Assembly: GCA_014526335.1 (NCBI GenBank)
Contig: JACTAT010000037.1
Span: 10,001,501 to 10,065,500, forward strand
Length of the DNA: 64,000 nt
Origin: Chrysaora quinquecirrha
Taxonomy: Eukaryota > Cnidaria > Scyphozoa > Semaeostomeae > Pelagiidae
Direction of reading: 5' to 3'
In this document: piece after piece, positions 46,671-57,312 of the stretch
How positions within the stretch are numbered: the first letter of the stretch is position 1
Layout of the letters: the number at the start of each line of letters is the position of its first letter
Made by a program: the position numbers and the translations under genes
The notes under the pieces: generated by a model
Database searches by the model: none
Seen by the model: only the letters and a program-made list of their open reading frames with translations
Told to the model about the DNA's origin: nothing

Positions 46671-48255
46671 TTATTGAATAACCATGAGGAGATGAAAGGT
46701 CCGTAATTGTCCTGAATTTCGACGAGTTTTTCTTTTGTACAGCGCCAATGGGCGAAATTCTAAAGTTTTGTAAAGGTGGAATGTGAAAGGGCCGGATATA
46801 CGTTTTTCTTTTAATTCAGAAATAATGTTATCAGTTATTTGCTTACAGTACAAATCAGCAGACTTCAAATTGTTTGTTTCGTTTGTGAATTCGGGACCTG
46901 AATAGCCAATATCAAACCCTGTTCTAAAATAATGAATGAGTTGATTAGAAAAAACTTTATCTGGATAGTTTCTAAGCTCTGTTTGCAGTTGACAGATCTT
47001 GACGGGTGTTGTGATTTCTGTTGGCAGGGGGTTGAACTCTTTTTGAAGAGTTAGGGCAAGTGGATCCGGGGTGGTTTCCATCACAGATGTTGCAGAGATG
47101 GGGGTTTCGACAGTTGGGCAGATAGCAGCGGTTATTGTTGTTAAAGTATCGGCAATACTCGTTGAATTGGCGTGAGGGACGAAAATTATGTTGGCCCCAG
47201 TGTTGGGGCAGGCAGATGCGAAATGGCCCGGTTTTGAACAAAGGTAGCATGTTGGTTGTTGGGCGGAAATGCGGAGGAGCACCGAATAAATTTGTTGAAG
47301 GCGTAGTCATCAAAGCGGGCCCAGGAGAGCGATTTGTTTAGGGCAGTGTTCATTCGAAACGCGGTGTCATAGCGTAACCAAGATTGAGGAGGGTAGGAAC
47401 GCTGTAAAGTGCAAATCGAATCTTGGTAGACCAGCATTTCAGAGGCAAGGTGTGGATGGAAATGAACCATGCCTCTAATGAAAATATTCCAGGCCTCCAG
47501 CCAGGAGTTGAAATTGGATATCTTTTTAGGCTGATTCCGCATCGCAGTAAGGGCAAAAGATTCGTCCTGGGTAGCGGGGGGTTGGATTTGAATTTCATAT
47601 CCAGAGCTAGATGCGTAGTCATATAGAGAATTAGGCAACAACGAATTCAGATCTACGTAATCTTTGTTTTGCAGCGCTTTTTTAATTTTTTCTGAAAGTG
47701 GTGGAAGGCTACATAAATAGGTAGACATATGCATTAATGATAAGGAATTTAAGTTACCTGCTGGTTGACTGACAGAGGGCTCGTTGGTGCCAGAGTTGGT
47801 CGGTGGCAGCAGGGAAGGCAATGTACGACTATGAGTGGAGCGAGGTGGTGCTTGCTGAGGAAGGACTGGCTCAGTTGAAGTTGTAACAATGAGGAAGCTG
47901 GGGATAATGCGGCTTGAGTGGTGATAGGCTGTTCTGTGCGGCTTGAGTGCAGTTCGTCGCGAATGATGCCACGTAGCATTTCGATAGAGAAGGGAAGGTT
48001 GGCTTGGCCTGAGTCGGCTGCAGGGTTGGGTGGGTTGCTGCTTGGTAAGTCTGGTAGAGGAGTTTCATCTTGGGTTGAGTTGTCCGAATCGGAGGGTGAA
48101 GGGCGATGGAGAAATCCATGTAGGCGAACAGCAAGAGTGTCTTTTTTACCAATGATCGATAGGCCATAATACGAACATCGCGTCTTGAGGGCGTTCTTAG
48201 TCATCCTTTGAAGATCTCGCAAGGTGAGTTTTCGATCCCTTGCCATTCTGGTGTT
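46671..48255 (-). pseudogene. gag and RT N-terminus of retroelement 2, broken
   Basis: The frame 48318-47749 holds a likely start MARDRKLTLRDLQRMTKNAL and a SAP-like motif ending GKKDTLAVRLHGFL. A shift near 47790 leads to SNFNSWLEAWNIFIRG, HFHP and LSWARFDDYAF (to 47186). Further shifts expose a CCHC knuckle CYLCSKPGHFASACP and, in a third frame (46972-47313), the second cluster CRYFNNNNRCYLPNC ... HLCNICDGNHPGSTC. The frame 46671-47282 continues into the RT fingers. The same protein order as in retroelement 1 confirms the family. Confidence 0.8.
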
Positions 48256-48289
48256 ATTCGCAGAACCACTATCCATTTTCAGAAGAATA

Positions 48290-48502
48290 GAATTGAATGA
48301 ACGAACCAAATAAAACAAGTATGCAGATATAACACGATCGACGAATAATTAGAGCACTACGAATGTGTGTGATATCGAGGAGAAATGAACGGAAAGGATG
48401 CTGTAGTGACGGGGGGATAAAAAGGCCGAGGATGCGACGGGGGTATTGTTTAAGTTCACCTCGGCGTTAAGCTACATTAACTGGGGTTAATGTCCGATTA
48501 AA
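48290..48502. repeat. split direct repeat B2 (213 bp)
   Basis: Second copy of B at the gag end of retroelement 2. It ends GTCCGATTAA, abutting TA-family sequence AAAATTATTTAGGG. Confidence 0.92.
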
Positions 48503-48735
48503 AAATTATTTAGGGACAAATATTTTCGGGACAAATAGTTTTATCTCGCGTCTTGCATTAGGGACGATTTGGGGACGAACATTGAAAGTATCCCTAAATT
48601 ATTTTCAATATTTTCTAACCCGAAATATTCGGGACAATAACTACAATTTTGGGGACAATTTAAGGACAAATAACGGTTTAGGGACAGAAAATGGTCGGGT
48701 CTCGAAACTTTGGGGTTAATTTGTTTTACTGTGTA

Positions 48736-49588
48736 CCCGCTTCAGGAGTACTCCATGCGATTATTCTCCACCTTCTTGGCAAGTTCAGTCAGCTATAAAA
48801 CCATTCAAACGTATCTTGCAGCATTACGTCACCGGCATATTGAACTAGGCTATACATCTGAATTTCAAAGTATGCACCAATTACGCCAGCTCCTCAGGGG
48901 TATAAAACGAACAAAGGGTCCTTCAACGAGAGGCAAACGGCTGCCAATAACAATACACCACATGAAGATCCTCAAAGAGAGCTTGAGAGCATCGGAAATG
49001 AATAACTATGATCAATGCATGCTATGGGCAGCATTCACACTAGCGTTCTTCGGTTTTCTCCGTTCTTCTGAATTTTGTGCGCCGAATAAAGTTCATTATG
49101 ATATTCAATCTACGTTATTAGTTCGCGACATTAAGCTCTTGGCAAACGAAGCCGTTATAACACTGAAAATCTCCAAGACAGACCCATTTCGAAATGGTTA
49201 AAAGATCCGTCTAGCAGCATCTGGAACCAATGTCTGTCCTCTTCGCGCATTACAACATCATCTGCAAAACTGTACGGAAAGTTCCAAGCCAGCCTTCATG
49301 TTTAGTGACCAATCTTACCTTACACGTCAAACCTTATCAGATACACTTAAACAATTGCTTAAAACTTCCAGCATTATAGGTCAATACTCTTCCCATAGTT
49401 TTCGTATTGGTGCGGCCACAACAGCCGCAGCAGCAGGGACGCCAGACTGGCTGATTAAGTCACTTGGTCGCTGGTCAAGTGACTGTTACCAGCAGTATAT
49501 AAGAACCCCCATATCGTCCATACACTCGATCCCTAGAATCTTAGCTACAACCACAGCTGATCCGAGCCACCTATGGAGCTCCTACTAA
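48736..49588 (+). pseudogene. tyrosine recombinase of retroelement 1, 3' piece
   Basis: It resumes the recombinase after the insertion with PLQEYSMRLFSTFLASSVSY KT. An N-terminal core-binding region (YLAALRHRHIELGY, QLLRGIKRTKG) precedes a catalytic region: AFFGFLRSSEF with the first Arg, then HSFRIGAATTAAAAG (H-x-x-R), and LGRWSSDCYQQYIRTP with Trp and the nucleophile Tyr. The four signature residues of the family are all present. An in-frame TAA at 49199-49201 (after PFRNG) splits it; the frame otherwise continues KIRLAASGTNVCPLRAL through to the natural stop at 49588. Confidence 0.9.
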
Positions 49589-50185
49589 TTCACAGCAGGG
49601 GTCGGGGTCAATTTTCGCGTTTCTTTGGCGTTATGGTCGCATATTCGCGACTTCCTCCTCGGCATCTAACTAGATTTAGTCCTCCTTATTTCATCATTAC
49701 GCTATGCTATGCCCTACGTAGCTGCAGTTTAGTCTATATATTAGCTTATCGTTTTGTTTAGTTCGTGTACTCGCGTGAGATAATTATACTCGGCAAGGAA
49801 TGTATCTTCAACGACGAGGAATCCCTACTCGCTAGGAAAATATACTAGCGTGGAATCCCTACTCGGCGTTGATGCCCCATATATCAGTAGTTTCTTATGT
49901 ATACTTCAAGTACGAGGAATCCCTACTCGCTAGGAAAGTCTACTAGCGTGGAATCCCCACTCGGCGTTGATGCCCCGTATATCATTAGATTGTTATGTTG
50001 TTTAAATAAATTGTGTTTCGTTAATACGACCCCAATACCGCCACTGCTGTGTCTTTTCTTTGTTGCATCTAGAGTCTTAACATTATTACCAGTTGGTAGG
50101 CAATGTCTAGCAACGCATCTACCAGGTACCCTGATTAGTCCAGGTTCGTTGATTGCGCCGGGTTGCCTGGTGGCCGCTAGGCGTT
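49589..50185. other. 3' tail of retroelement 1 with duplicated hairpin unit
   Basis: Non-coding. A ~95-bp unit occurs twice (about 49815-49892 and 49912-49985): ACGAGGAATCCCTACTCGCTAGG, a hairpin CGCTAG/CTAGCG, and CTCGGCGTTGATGCCCC. It may contain the element's terminal signals. Confidence 0.6.
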
Positions 50186-51090
50186 AATGCTATTTTTAGC
50201 ATGGGGGTTCTCGGCTCCAGCCCTTTTTGAAGGCTCTTACTGCAAATGCCGTTCAAATTAAGATACGAGCACGAAACTCGGTATTCCACCACAGTTTGAT
50301 GCGCTGAAAAAGATAGGGTAGAGACCTTAACTCAAAAATGCCCCAAAATGCTATTTTTAGCATGGGGTACTCGGTTCCAGCCCTTTTTGAAGGCTCTTAC
50401 TGTAAATAAAGTTCAAATTATGATATCAGCATAAAACTCGGTATTCCAACACAGTTTGATGCGCTGAAAAAGATAGGATGCAGACTCCAAAAAAAAATGC
50501 TGTTTGTGCTATTTTTGGCATGGGGTACTTTGATCCAGGCCTCCAACGGTAATATTGTTGTTACTGTGTTGCAATCAGCGATGCGGCAATAAAACTTGGT
50601 CTACGTAGGCAGTTTGATAGTTTGATGTGCTGAAAAATATAGGATGCAGACCCCAAACGAAACATGCCCTTTGTGCTATTTTTAGACTGGGGTTATTGGT
50701 ACCAGTTCTCTACAAAAGCTATAATAGTAATTCTAATATGAATTGTAATACATGAATCAAACTTGGTGAAAAGGGGTAGTTTGACACGATGAAATAGATA
50801 GGATATGGAAAACGACTGAAAAATGCCCCTTTGTGCTACTTTTAGAATTGGGTAATTGGTATCAGACCGCCACGTACGCCATAACAGTAGTTTTGTTATA
50901 AACTGTAATACAGGCACCAAGCTTGGCGAAAAGAGGTGGTTCGACACGCCGATCAAAAGGGAATATGGACCGAAATTGAAAAATACCCGTTCACTGTGCT
51001 ATTTTTAGCCTGGGGCAATTTGGTAACAATATAAGCTGTTAACAGTAGTTTTGTTGTAAAATGTAATACGGGCATCAAACTTTGCGAAAA
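50186..51090. repeat. satellite array, left arm (inner part)
   Basis: About six tandem units spaced near 162 bases, each with GCTATTTTTAG-ATGGGGTA, then GTTTGAT-CGCTGAAAAAGATAGG. Units diverge progressively toward the centre. Confidence 0.85.
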
Positions 51091-51584
51091 GGGGCTGCTT
51101 AATAAGGTAAAGAAACCATTCCAAAGAAACTGGGAGCAAGTGCGTGAAGTTTCAAACAATCATACTCATGAGCCACACATTCAAATCCCTCAGGGTCATC
51201 ACACAACGCGTGCGATATGAAATAGGTACATCCATAAATCGATGACAACGAGCCTTTCAGGTCAGCCAAGATCTGTACCTCTGTTTTATTGAAAACATCG
51301 TATCTTTTGATCGCGTCATGCGCAGATTTCTCATGCTGTTTGTGTCCACCCTCAATATTTTCAACCAGGACCTTCGTATTTTCCAGCCCCTGTATTACAA
51401 TCAAACGGCAGTGATTCGACATGGTAACAACATCAGCGAACCGATAGGGTTGCCATCACGCGTAGTGTAAGACAAGGCTGGTTACAATCAACAGACTACA
51501 ACAATATATACAGTTAACCCACTTTATGGCCTTTGGAAAACCACGACAGCGTAAAAATCGGTGGTGTTAACATCATGAACATTA

Positions 51585-51870
51585 CATACGCTGGTGACAC
51601 AGACGCTACAGAAGCTAGTAGATTGTTACGTCAAGGAGAATGATGATGCTGGGGTGGCACGAGTGGAACTTAACACAGAGAGAAACGAGACGATGGTCCT
51701 AACAAAGCTTAAAGACGTTCCCAAGTGCAAGATCGATATAAACGGCGTACAACAAAAGTACGTCTAACTATTCAAATCCTTGGATCTTTCGTTATGTAGG
51801 ACCGGAAACCAGGAGAAGAAATAAAGGCCAGAATAGCGCAAGCAAGGCAAGGGTTCAACATCACGGTCAT
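51585..51870 (+). pseudogene. LINE reverse-transcriptase remnant inside the foldback element
   Basis: Broken frames read MNITYAGDTDATEASRLL (a decayed YADD block), then ELNTERNETMVLTKLKDVPK, CKIDINGVQQK and LFKSLDLSL, the order of a LINE RT palm-to-thumb. It contains several stops. A 107-codon minus frame at 51099-51422 beside it is unassigned. Confidence 0.55.
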
Positions 51871-52239
51871 GCAACAAGCAGCAGACGAGTCCTTCCATTA
51901 CTTGAAGAAGAAGAAGATCCTTAGTGGACCCGAAACAAAGGATCAGTCAGTCTTGGGTTACTTTGCCTCGCTTGACAGCTATAAAAATGACAATTTAAAA
52001 GCAATCTCACTTTCCCAAAAACCATTGGTCGTTTGATAAATCGTACTTTGTCTCATCCCTCTAAGCATTCATTCACTGTACTTACTTCGTGTTATGTTGG
52101 ATGTTATCATTATAAATATTACACTAACAGTGTCCAAAATTTCTATATTACAATGCCTGCCGAACTTTCCCTTTTCACAAAGTTTGATACCTGCACAACA
52201 CTTTATAACAAAACTACCGCAAAGCTTATGTAGACGTCT

Positions 52240-52990
52240 TGTAAAAATCACCCTAGTCTAAAAATAGTACAAATGGGCATTTCTCGGTCGTTGTCCATAT
52301 CCTATCTTTCTCAGTGTGTCAAAATATCGCTTTTCATCAGTTTGATATATGTATCACAATACATATTAGAACTACTGTTATAGCTTACGTAGAGGTCTGG
52401 TACCAATTACCCCAACCTAAAAATAACACAAGGGGGTATGTCTCAGTTGTGGTCCATATCCTATCCTTTTTAGCATCTCATACTATGCCTTTTTCGCCAA
52501 GTTTCATGCATGTGCAATTCATATTAGAACTACAGTTGTAGTTACGTAAAGGTCTGGTACCAATTACCCCAGTCTAAAAATAGCACAAAGGGACATTTTT
52601 CGTTTGGGGTCTGCATTCTATCTTTTTCAGCGTATCAAACTGTCTATTTCTACCAAGTTTCATATTCTTATCTTGATATACAGCAAAGGTATTCCAATTT
52701 TCCTTTTAGAGGCCTGGGAGCTAGTACCCCAGTCTAAAAATAGAACAAGGGGGCATTTTTCAGCGTGGTTCTACATCCTATCTTTTTTCAGCGAATCAAA
52801 CTGTCTATTTCCACCAAGTTTCATGTTCTTATCTTGGTATACAGCAAAAGTATTCCAACTTTCTTTTTAGAGGCCTGGGAGCTAGTACCCCAGTCTAAAA
52901 ATAGAACAAGGGGGCATTTTTCAGCGTGGGTCTACATCCTAACTTTTTCAGCGCATCAAACTGTCTATTTCTACTACGTTTCATGATGGT
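52240..52990. repeat. satellite array, right arm
   Basis: About five tandem units of roughly 160 bases in the orientation opposite to the left arm. The last two (marked GTACCCCAGTCTAAAAATAG at about 52724 and 52885, 161 apart) are almost identical. Confidence 0.88.
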
Positions 52991-53040
52991 ATCACATTTT
53001 GCACGATTGCACTATTTTTATGTGTTAAGCTCCCCCACTA

Positions 53041-54160
53041 TTTGATGTTGTTTCTGAAAATCTATTTCCACACTCCTTTACTTCCTTAAAAAAAGAGGCC
53101 TGGAACAGAATGCAGCTGGTTGCGAATGCAAAGTTCTACACACAAGTTCTCAAATTTGGCAGTGTTGTGACTGAATGCCGTTTGGTAAATTACTGTTGAG
53201 AAACGGTAATCAAGTTAACAAATTATGTGCTGTGATTGATGTGTAGAATAATCTTGTTTTTTTCCAGTTTCTTGTTAAAAAGTTGATAAGTCCCACTCTG
53301 AACATAGGACAACCAACTTAATTTATTATGTAAATATGTAAATAGTTGTTGCTGCTAAAGGTTGAAATTGCTGATTGCGAAGAGAGAGACTTGCGTGAGG
53401 AGTCTCAGCTGGGGAATGTCTGTGCAATATAGCTGAGGTTGTTCAGTGCAGTGGCTGTTCAACGCCATTTGTGACTTGAGTCACTCCAAAACTGGTCCCA
53501 AAATATTTCATCACTAACTTTAATACGCTTTTCCTGGCTTGTAAGCTGTCAGTTCCACCCATGACACTTCATACGTGTCACTGATTTACAAATTTGCGAA
53601 TAAGGCTTCGTTTTATGATACTGCGTCATTGGAAGAAGATTCTCTAAAATATTGGTTTGAAAAGGCCTCCTTCACTACTCATTCAATAAAATAACACAAA
53701 AAATAGCCTACTAAAAGCAGCATGATGACGCTTTAACCTCCAAATCTCTACTGTCCTTCATAGCCTTCACTTCACTGCACAGACATTACCCAGGGTGAGT
53801 CTAAGGAGGTCAATAGCTAATTTTTGAAATAGACACTCGGTCCAAAACTGCTCCTCAGATTGGGCGTCCCCTTTCTTAACTGAGAGTGTACTCAATATAT
53901 GAAGGCGCTCATTTACCTCATTCAACCAGGCAACGGGCAGTGAGTGGGTTTTAATTGAATCGAACAGGGTTGCTCGGGATCCCTTGATTTAATACGGTTT
54001 AATAAAAGTGAAACGTTATTCTAGCAAAGGATCTCAGAGACGGACCTTCTACAAAATATTAACGAAAATTCATCTGAAATATATGAGATCGTATTTATTA
54101 ATCTAGTGTCGCTGTCTAAATACAGCATCAACATTGAAACATTTATAGTGTATGTCCTTG
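53041..54160. other. no gene seen
   Basis: AT-rich sequence right of the foldback element. Nothing recognised. Confidence 0.4.
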
Positions 54161-54173
54161 TTGATTATTGAGT

Positions 54174-54646
54174 TTAAGCCAGTGGTGATTTCTAAAAAAC
54201 TCAACAAGGGGGTCTCTGCGGATGACGTCATGAGATGGGGGTATGGCTTCTTGCGACCACACCCATAATTTAGTCGATAAAAATATGACAACCAAGTGCT
54301 TAATCAACGAAACCGTGTCGGCAGAAGAAAATCCCAATAGCTATGAAAATAGTGGGATCAAGTATGACGTCTACCCGGAAAACAGGACTTATCGCAAGCA
54401 ATAGAGCCTTCGGGAATCAATATAAGTCGAATAGATGCTAGGAAAAATGGAAATAACAACTAATGTACAATGTACGTCAAAATCTTTGCAAATAAAGCAT
54501 GTTTCGACACTAAAAGAACAAAGGATAATTTGAAAAGCACAATCAATGTGAAGGAGTTTTAGGGGGCTAAGCCCTTCCCCGAAATCAATCAAAATTTTAA
54601 CAAGGGGGGCGCCGCCCCCTTGAAATCCCCCTTGAAATCACCACTG
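54174..54646. mobile_element. hAT-like MITE (about 475 bp)
   Basis: Left end CAGTGGTGATTTC and right end GAAATCACCACTG are exact inverted repeats, followed inward by C- or G-rich words (CAAGGGGG). AGTTTAA occurs at both borders as an imperfect target duplication. CAGTGGTG-type ends are typical of hAT elements. No transposase is present. Confidence 0.65.
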
Positions 54647-54659
54647 AGTTTAACTCACG

Positions 54660-56815
54660 CTATTTTTCTGCATATTTGTTAAAATTCTCGATGAGCCTTT
54701 CAATTATTATTAAGAGAACTCGCAGTAAAATGTGAATAAAAACAATGGAAATACAAGACTGAGAAGTTAGCAATTTCTATTATTAGGAAAAGAAGGTTCA
54801 ACTAATTTAATATGCAAAGATGGCCGCTACAAGTTTATTTGTGATTACAAAGCATAATCAAGGTAAAAGGGTCGAGGAGCCATTGAATGAGAAAGGTAGC
54901 ACCTGGTTATCGAATCATTCTTTGAATAGCTACTAAAATTTGAACTTAACTTGTTTACCATAAATGATCAAAACCCGTTAGTGTTTGTGCGTTATCGTGA
55001 AGTCAAAAAAGCAAATTTAATATGTGAATTTGTATATAGAATTACTTTTTCAGGAGCAATGAAAATCTTAATCTGATAGTATTGAATGGAACTGTTTAAC
55101 ATTTTAAAAATATCTCTAGGGCCCCGTTCACAAGATACCGGATTCATTTCGTATGGGATTCCAGAACCAATCCGATATGAAAATTCTCTCCTGTTCACAT
55201 GGTATCGGGTTCAATTTTGAGCTGTGTTCACACGGATCCACTCCCCTTCATCTCATGCCTTATCATCAACACAGAAAAAAGATATTATGAAAAAGATGTT
55301 AACAAAGACATGCCTGTATGATCTGAAGTTTTAATAAGTAATTCCCTGGAGTATTTTTTAGAATTTGAATAAAAAGTTTGAAAAAATTAGAATTTGAAGA
55401 AAGTAAAAAAAAAGGAAAGAGAAAAAAGAGGAGGGAAAAATATTTTTCTTCCTCCCTTCATTTCTTTTTTTTTAATTTCAGATTTTTAAAAATACTACGA
55501 AATAAAAAATACTTTGATCCAGGGTATAATAAGAAACACTTTTCCTGAAATCAAGAAAATCTACAAAAGTGGGTTGAAGGTCAACAGTTTTCATATGCTT
55601 CTGAACAAATAAATTTCACGCTGTTATGATTAACTTTATTTCTTGCTCTTTCTCTTGATGGTAATGAAATGGTGAACATAGTAAATTTCGGGCTTCTCAA
55701 TGAGTTTTGGTTAATTGAAAAAGTTTCGTTCTTGTGCACCAAAACATGATTTAGACCAAATTAGAAACATGATTTAACATGATTTCGAGACATTACTGAC
55801 GAAGGCACACCACAAAAAGAAGACCCAAAGACCATAAGGCACTTAGTAACATCAATTCAGCAGTGGAAGCAAATAGGGCCTGGTATATTCACCAACAAAA
55901 AACAATAGACGATCACAGTTATCTGATCAGTCCAAGTTTTTGAGTGGCGACGCTTCTGCAATTCGGCTTGTTTGTTGTTTTGCCTTTTAGCTGTCTGCCT
56001 TCTGCTTCTCCTTTCAGTCCCTATGTATCTACCTTTGTTGTTTGGAATAATTTAGTCCAAGCACTATGGCACTACGGTCCAACGAAGGCATTCTGTTATG
56101 AAATCATACTTATAACTATGATTTCCTTTTTTCTGAGAAGGCGAATACCTTCGATTTTAAAATTCCTTTCTGCTGTCAGAACTAAATGGTCCTAGACGTC
56201 GGGGAACTGTTAGTTCTTGGGTTCTTGTTTTACGGTATACCATTGAACAAACCTTGCAAAAAATGTAGTTTGCTTAAGAAAAGGATAAGTTGATTATTAA
56301 AGAACGCCTATGCAAGTATTGGCCTGCCTGATTGAAGTTAAATAAGAAAAGCCCTGCACAAACAAAACCTTGCCTTTAAAATTTGATACTTACCAGATAT
56401 CAGATTAGTCTCCTACCCAAACAGCACAGCAAATATGTGTGAAATCAATAAAAGTATGAAAGAAATACCTATGCCATACAAGTCGGGCTATGTATAAGAC
56501 ATAAATTATGCATAAAATAGCACAAGCTAAGTTTGTGAGCATGGAGCTAAAGGTTGTAATCCAAGTTCGGTGACCAAACAATAATCTATTGCAAAATTGT
56601 TCGACCATTCTATTTATTGATTGAGAAAACGTTGGCTGATGGTTTCTTGCATGTTTTCGTAGATTTAACAGAAATGCCAAGAAGAGTCAGAGACAAGATT
56701 GAAAACAAAAATTTACTTCTTAACTTTATTGGCAACATGACGGGAATGAATTCAATTCTTAATTCATTCGTGGTTTCCCCAATGTTGTCTTTTCAAAGTT
56801 AGCTAGAAATAATAT
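54660..56815. other. no gene seen
   Basis: Scattered A- and T-runs (55380-55480) and short frames. A hydrophobic minus frame (56405-56680) is unsupported. Confidence 0.4.
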
Positions 56816-56816
56816 A

Positions 56817-57187
56817 CACGTTTTTTTATTTACAGGAACACCTTTATAAGGAAGTCGAGGCTGAAAATTCCCAAAAAATTAAGGAACTTTAAGGAACTTT
56901 CGAGGCTTGGATGAGATGAACACTAAGAATCATTTTTTTCAAGAACAAGACGATTTGTACGGAAAAGTTACAGAATAACAATATACTTCCCATCGTTCTG
57001 CCAGAAAAGACTCCAATTATATTTAAAGCTAGAAAATGAAGCAAGTTTATATGAATTTGCTGTAAAATTTAGTATTCAAACATATCTCACAACAAGGAAC
57101 AATATAAGGAACTTCGGCCTCATTTTGTTGAAAAATTAAGGAACTCCAGCCTCAACTCTGACGAAAGGTTCCTTATAAAAAAACGTG
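56817..57187. mobile_element. TA-flanked MITE (371 bp)
   Basis: The ends CACGTTTTTTTA and TAAAAAAACGTG lie between TA dinucleotides (56815-56816 and 57188-57189). Further matched words follow inward (GGAAC, CCTTATAAGG, GAGGCTG against CAGCCTC). Size and TA duplication fit a Tc1/mariner-type or related MITE. Confidence 0.65.
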
Positions 57188-57312
57188 TAGGTGAATCAAT
57201 TGAACAAAGTAAAACCTGACTAACTATCTCTCAGGTATTCCTGTGATTCATGACTAATTCAATATGTAGCTAGATACCATACCTGGCCTCAAAACAAAGT
57301 ACATATGAAATC

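Larger units (their letters stand above)
43987..48502 (-). mobile_element. tyrosine-recombinase-type retroelement 2 with split direct repeats, recombinase absent
   Basis: Plus-strand layout: A1 (43987-44260), a 41-bp tandem array, B1 (44904-45116), A2 (45113-45386), minus-strand gag and RT/RNase H, B2 (48290-48502). A1/A2 and B1/B2 are near-identical direct repeats, and B1 runs straight into A2 through TTAA. This is the split-direct-repeat architecture of PAT/Ngaro-type elements, made when a circular intermediate is integrated. The outer ends begin TTAACTCC and end GTCCGATTAA, and their junction is exactly what B1-A2 shows. A recombinase would be expected between RNase H (ends 45446) and A2 (45386), but only 60 bases lie there. 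It inserted after CCTAAACT of the TA-family element. Confidence 0.85.
43869..48733. mobile_element. TA-family element inserted in the recombinase gene
   Basis: It begins CACAGTAAAACAAATCAACC after TA (43867-43868) and ends TTAATTTGTTTTACTGTG before TA (48734-48735). Left and right ends match those of the copy at 31979-33444. Only about 118 bases of left end and 230 of right end remain, because retroelement 2 occupies 43987-48502; roughly 1 kb of interior present in the other copy is absent. The clean TA duplication in a coding frame makes this the best-defined copy of the family in the window. Confidence 0.85.
40669..50185 (+). mobile_element. tyrosine-recombinase retroelement 1 (DIRS-like), interrupted
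   Basis: It carries gag, RT/RNase H and tyrosine recombinase in that order on the plus strand: the DIRS/Ngaro/PAT order, with recombinase in place of an integrase. The borders are inferred from where the host 160-bp unit stops (40668) and resumes (about 50186). No target duplication is seen apart from a shared AAT, as expected of recombinase-mediated insertion. With the 4.87-kb insertion removed it is about 4.65 kb. A stop and frame shifts in gag, a lost RNase H catalytic Asp, the insertion and a nonsense codon in the recombinase show that it is dead. Terminal repeat structure could not be settled. Confidence 0.82.
40385..53038. mobile_element. TA-flanked foldback element with satellite terminal repeats (host of the nest)
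   Basis: The left end GTGGGGGAGCTTAACAC, preceded by TA (40383-40384), and the right end GTGTTAAGCTCCCCCAC, followed by TA (53039-53040), are exact inverted repeats. Behind each end lie tandem copies of a ~160-bp unit: at the left 40430-40668 and, after the inserted retroelement, 50186-51090; at the right 52240-52990 in reverse orientation. Outer units of the two arms are well over 90 percent alike by eye. The centre (51090-52240) holds a LINE fragment and no transposase. Without the inserted 9.5 kb the element is about 3.1 kb. It is presumably non-autonomous, moved by a TA-targeting transposase encoded elsewhere. Confidence 0.78.

Noticed and set aside
43900..48700. CRISPR-like array (41-bp repeats at 44300-44810)
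   Set aside because: The units are contiguous without unique spacers and lie in an animal retroelement. It is an ordinary tandem array.
49815..49985. Self-cleaving ribozyme in the duplicated hairpin unit
   Set aside because: The conserved core of hammerhead ribozymes (CTGATGA and GAAA in the right arrangement) is absent.
51099..51422. 107-codon frame inside the foldback element as a transposase or captured gene
   Set aside because: No recognisable motif. Length alone is not convincing in this sequence.
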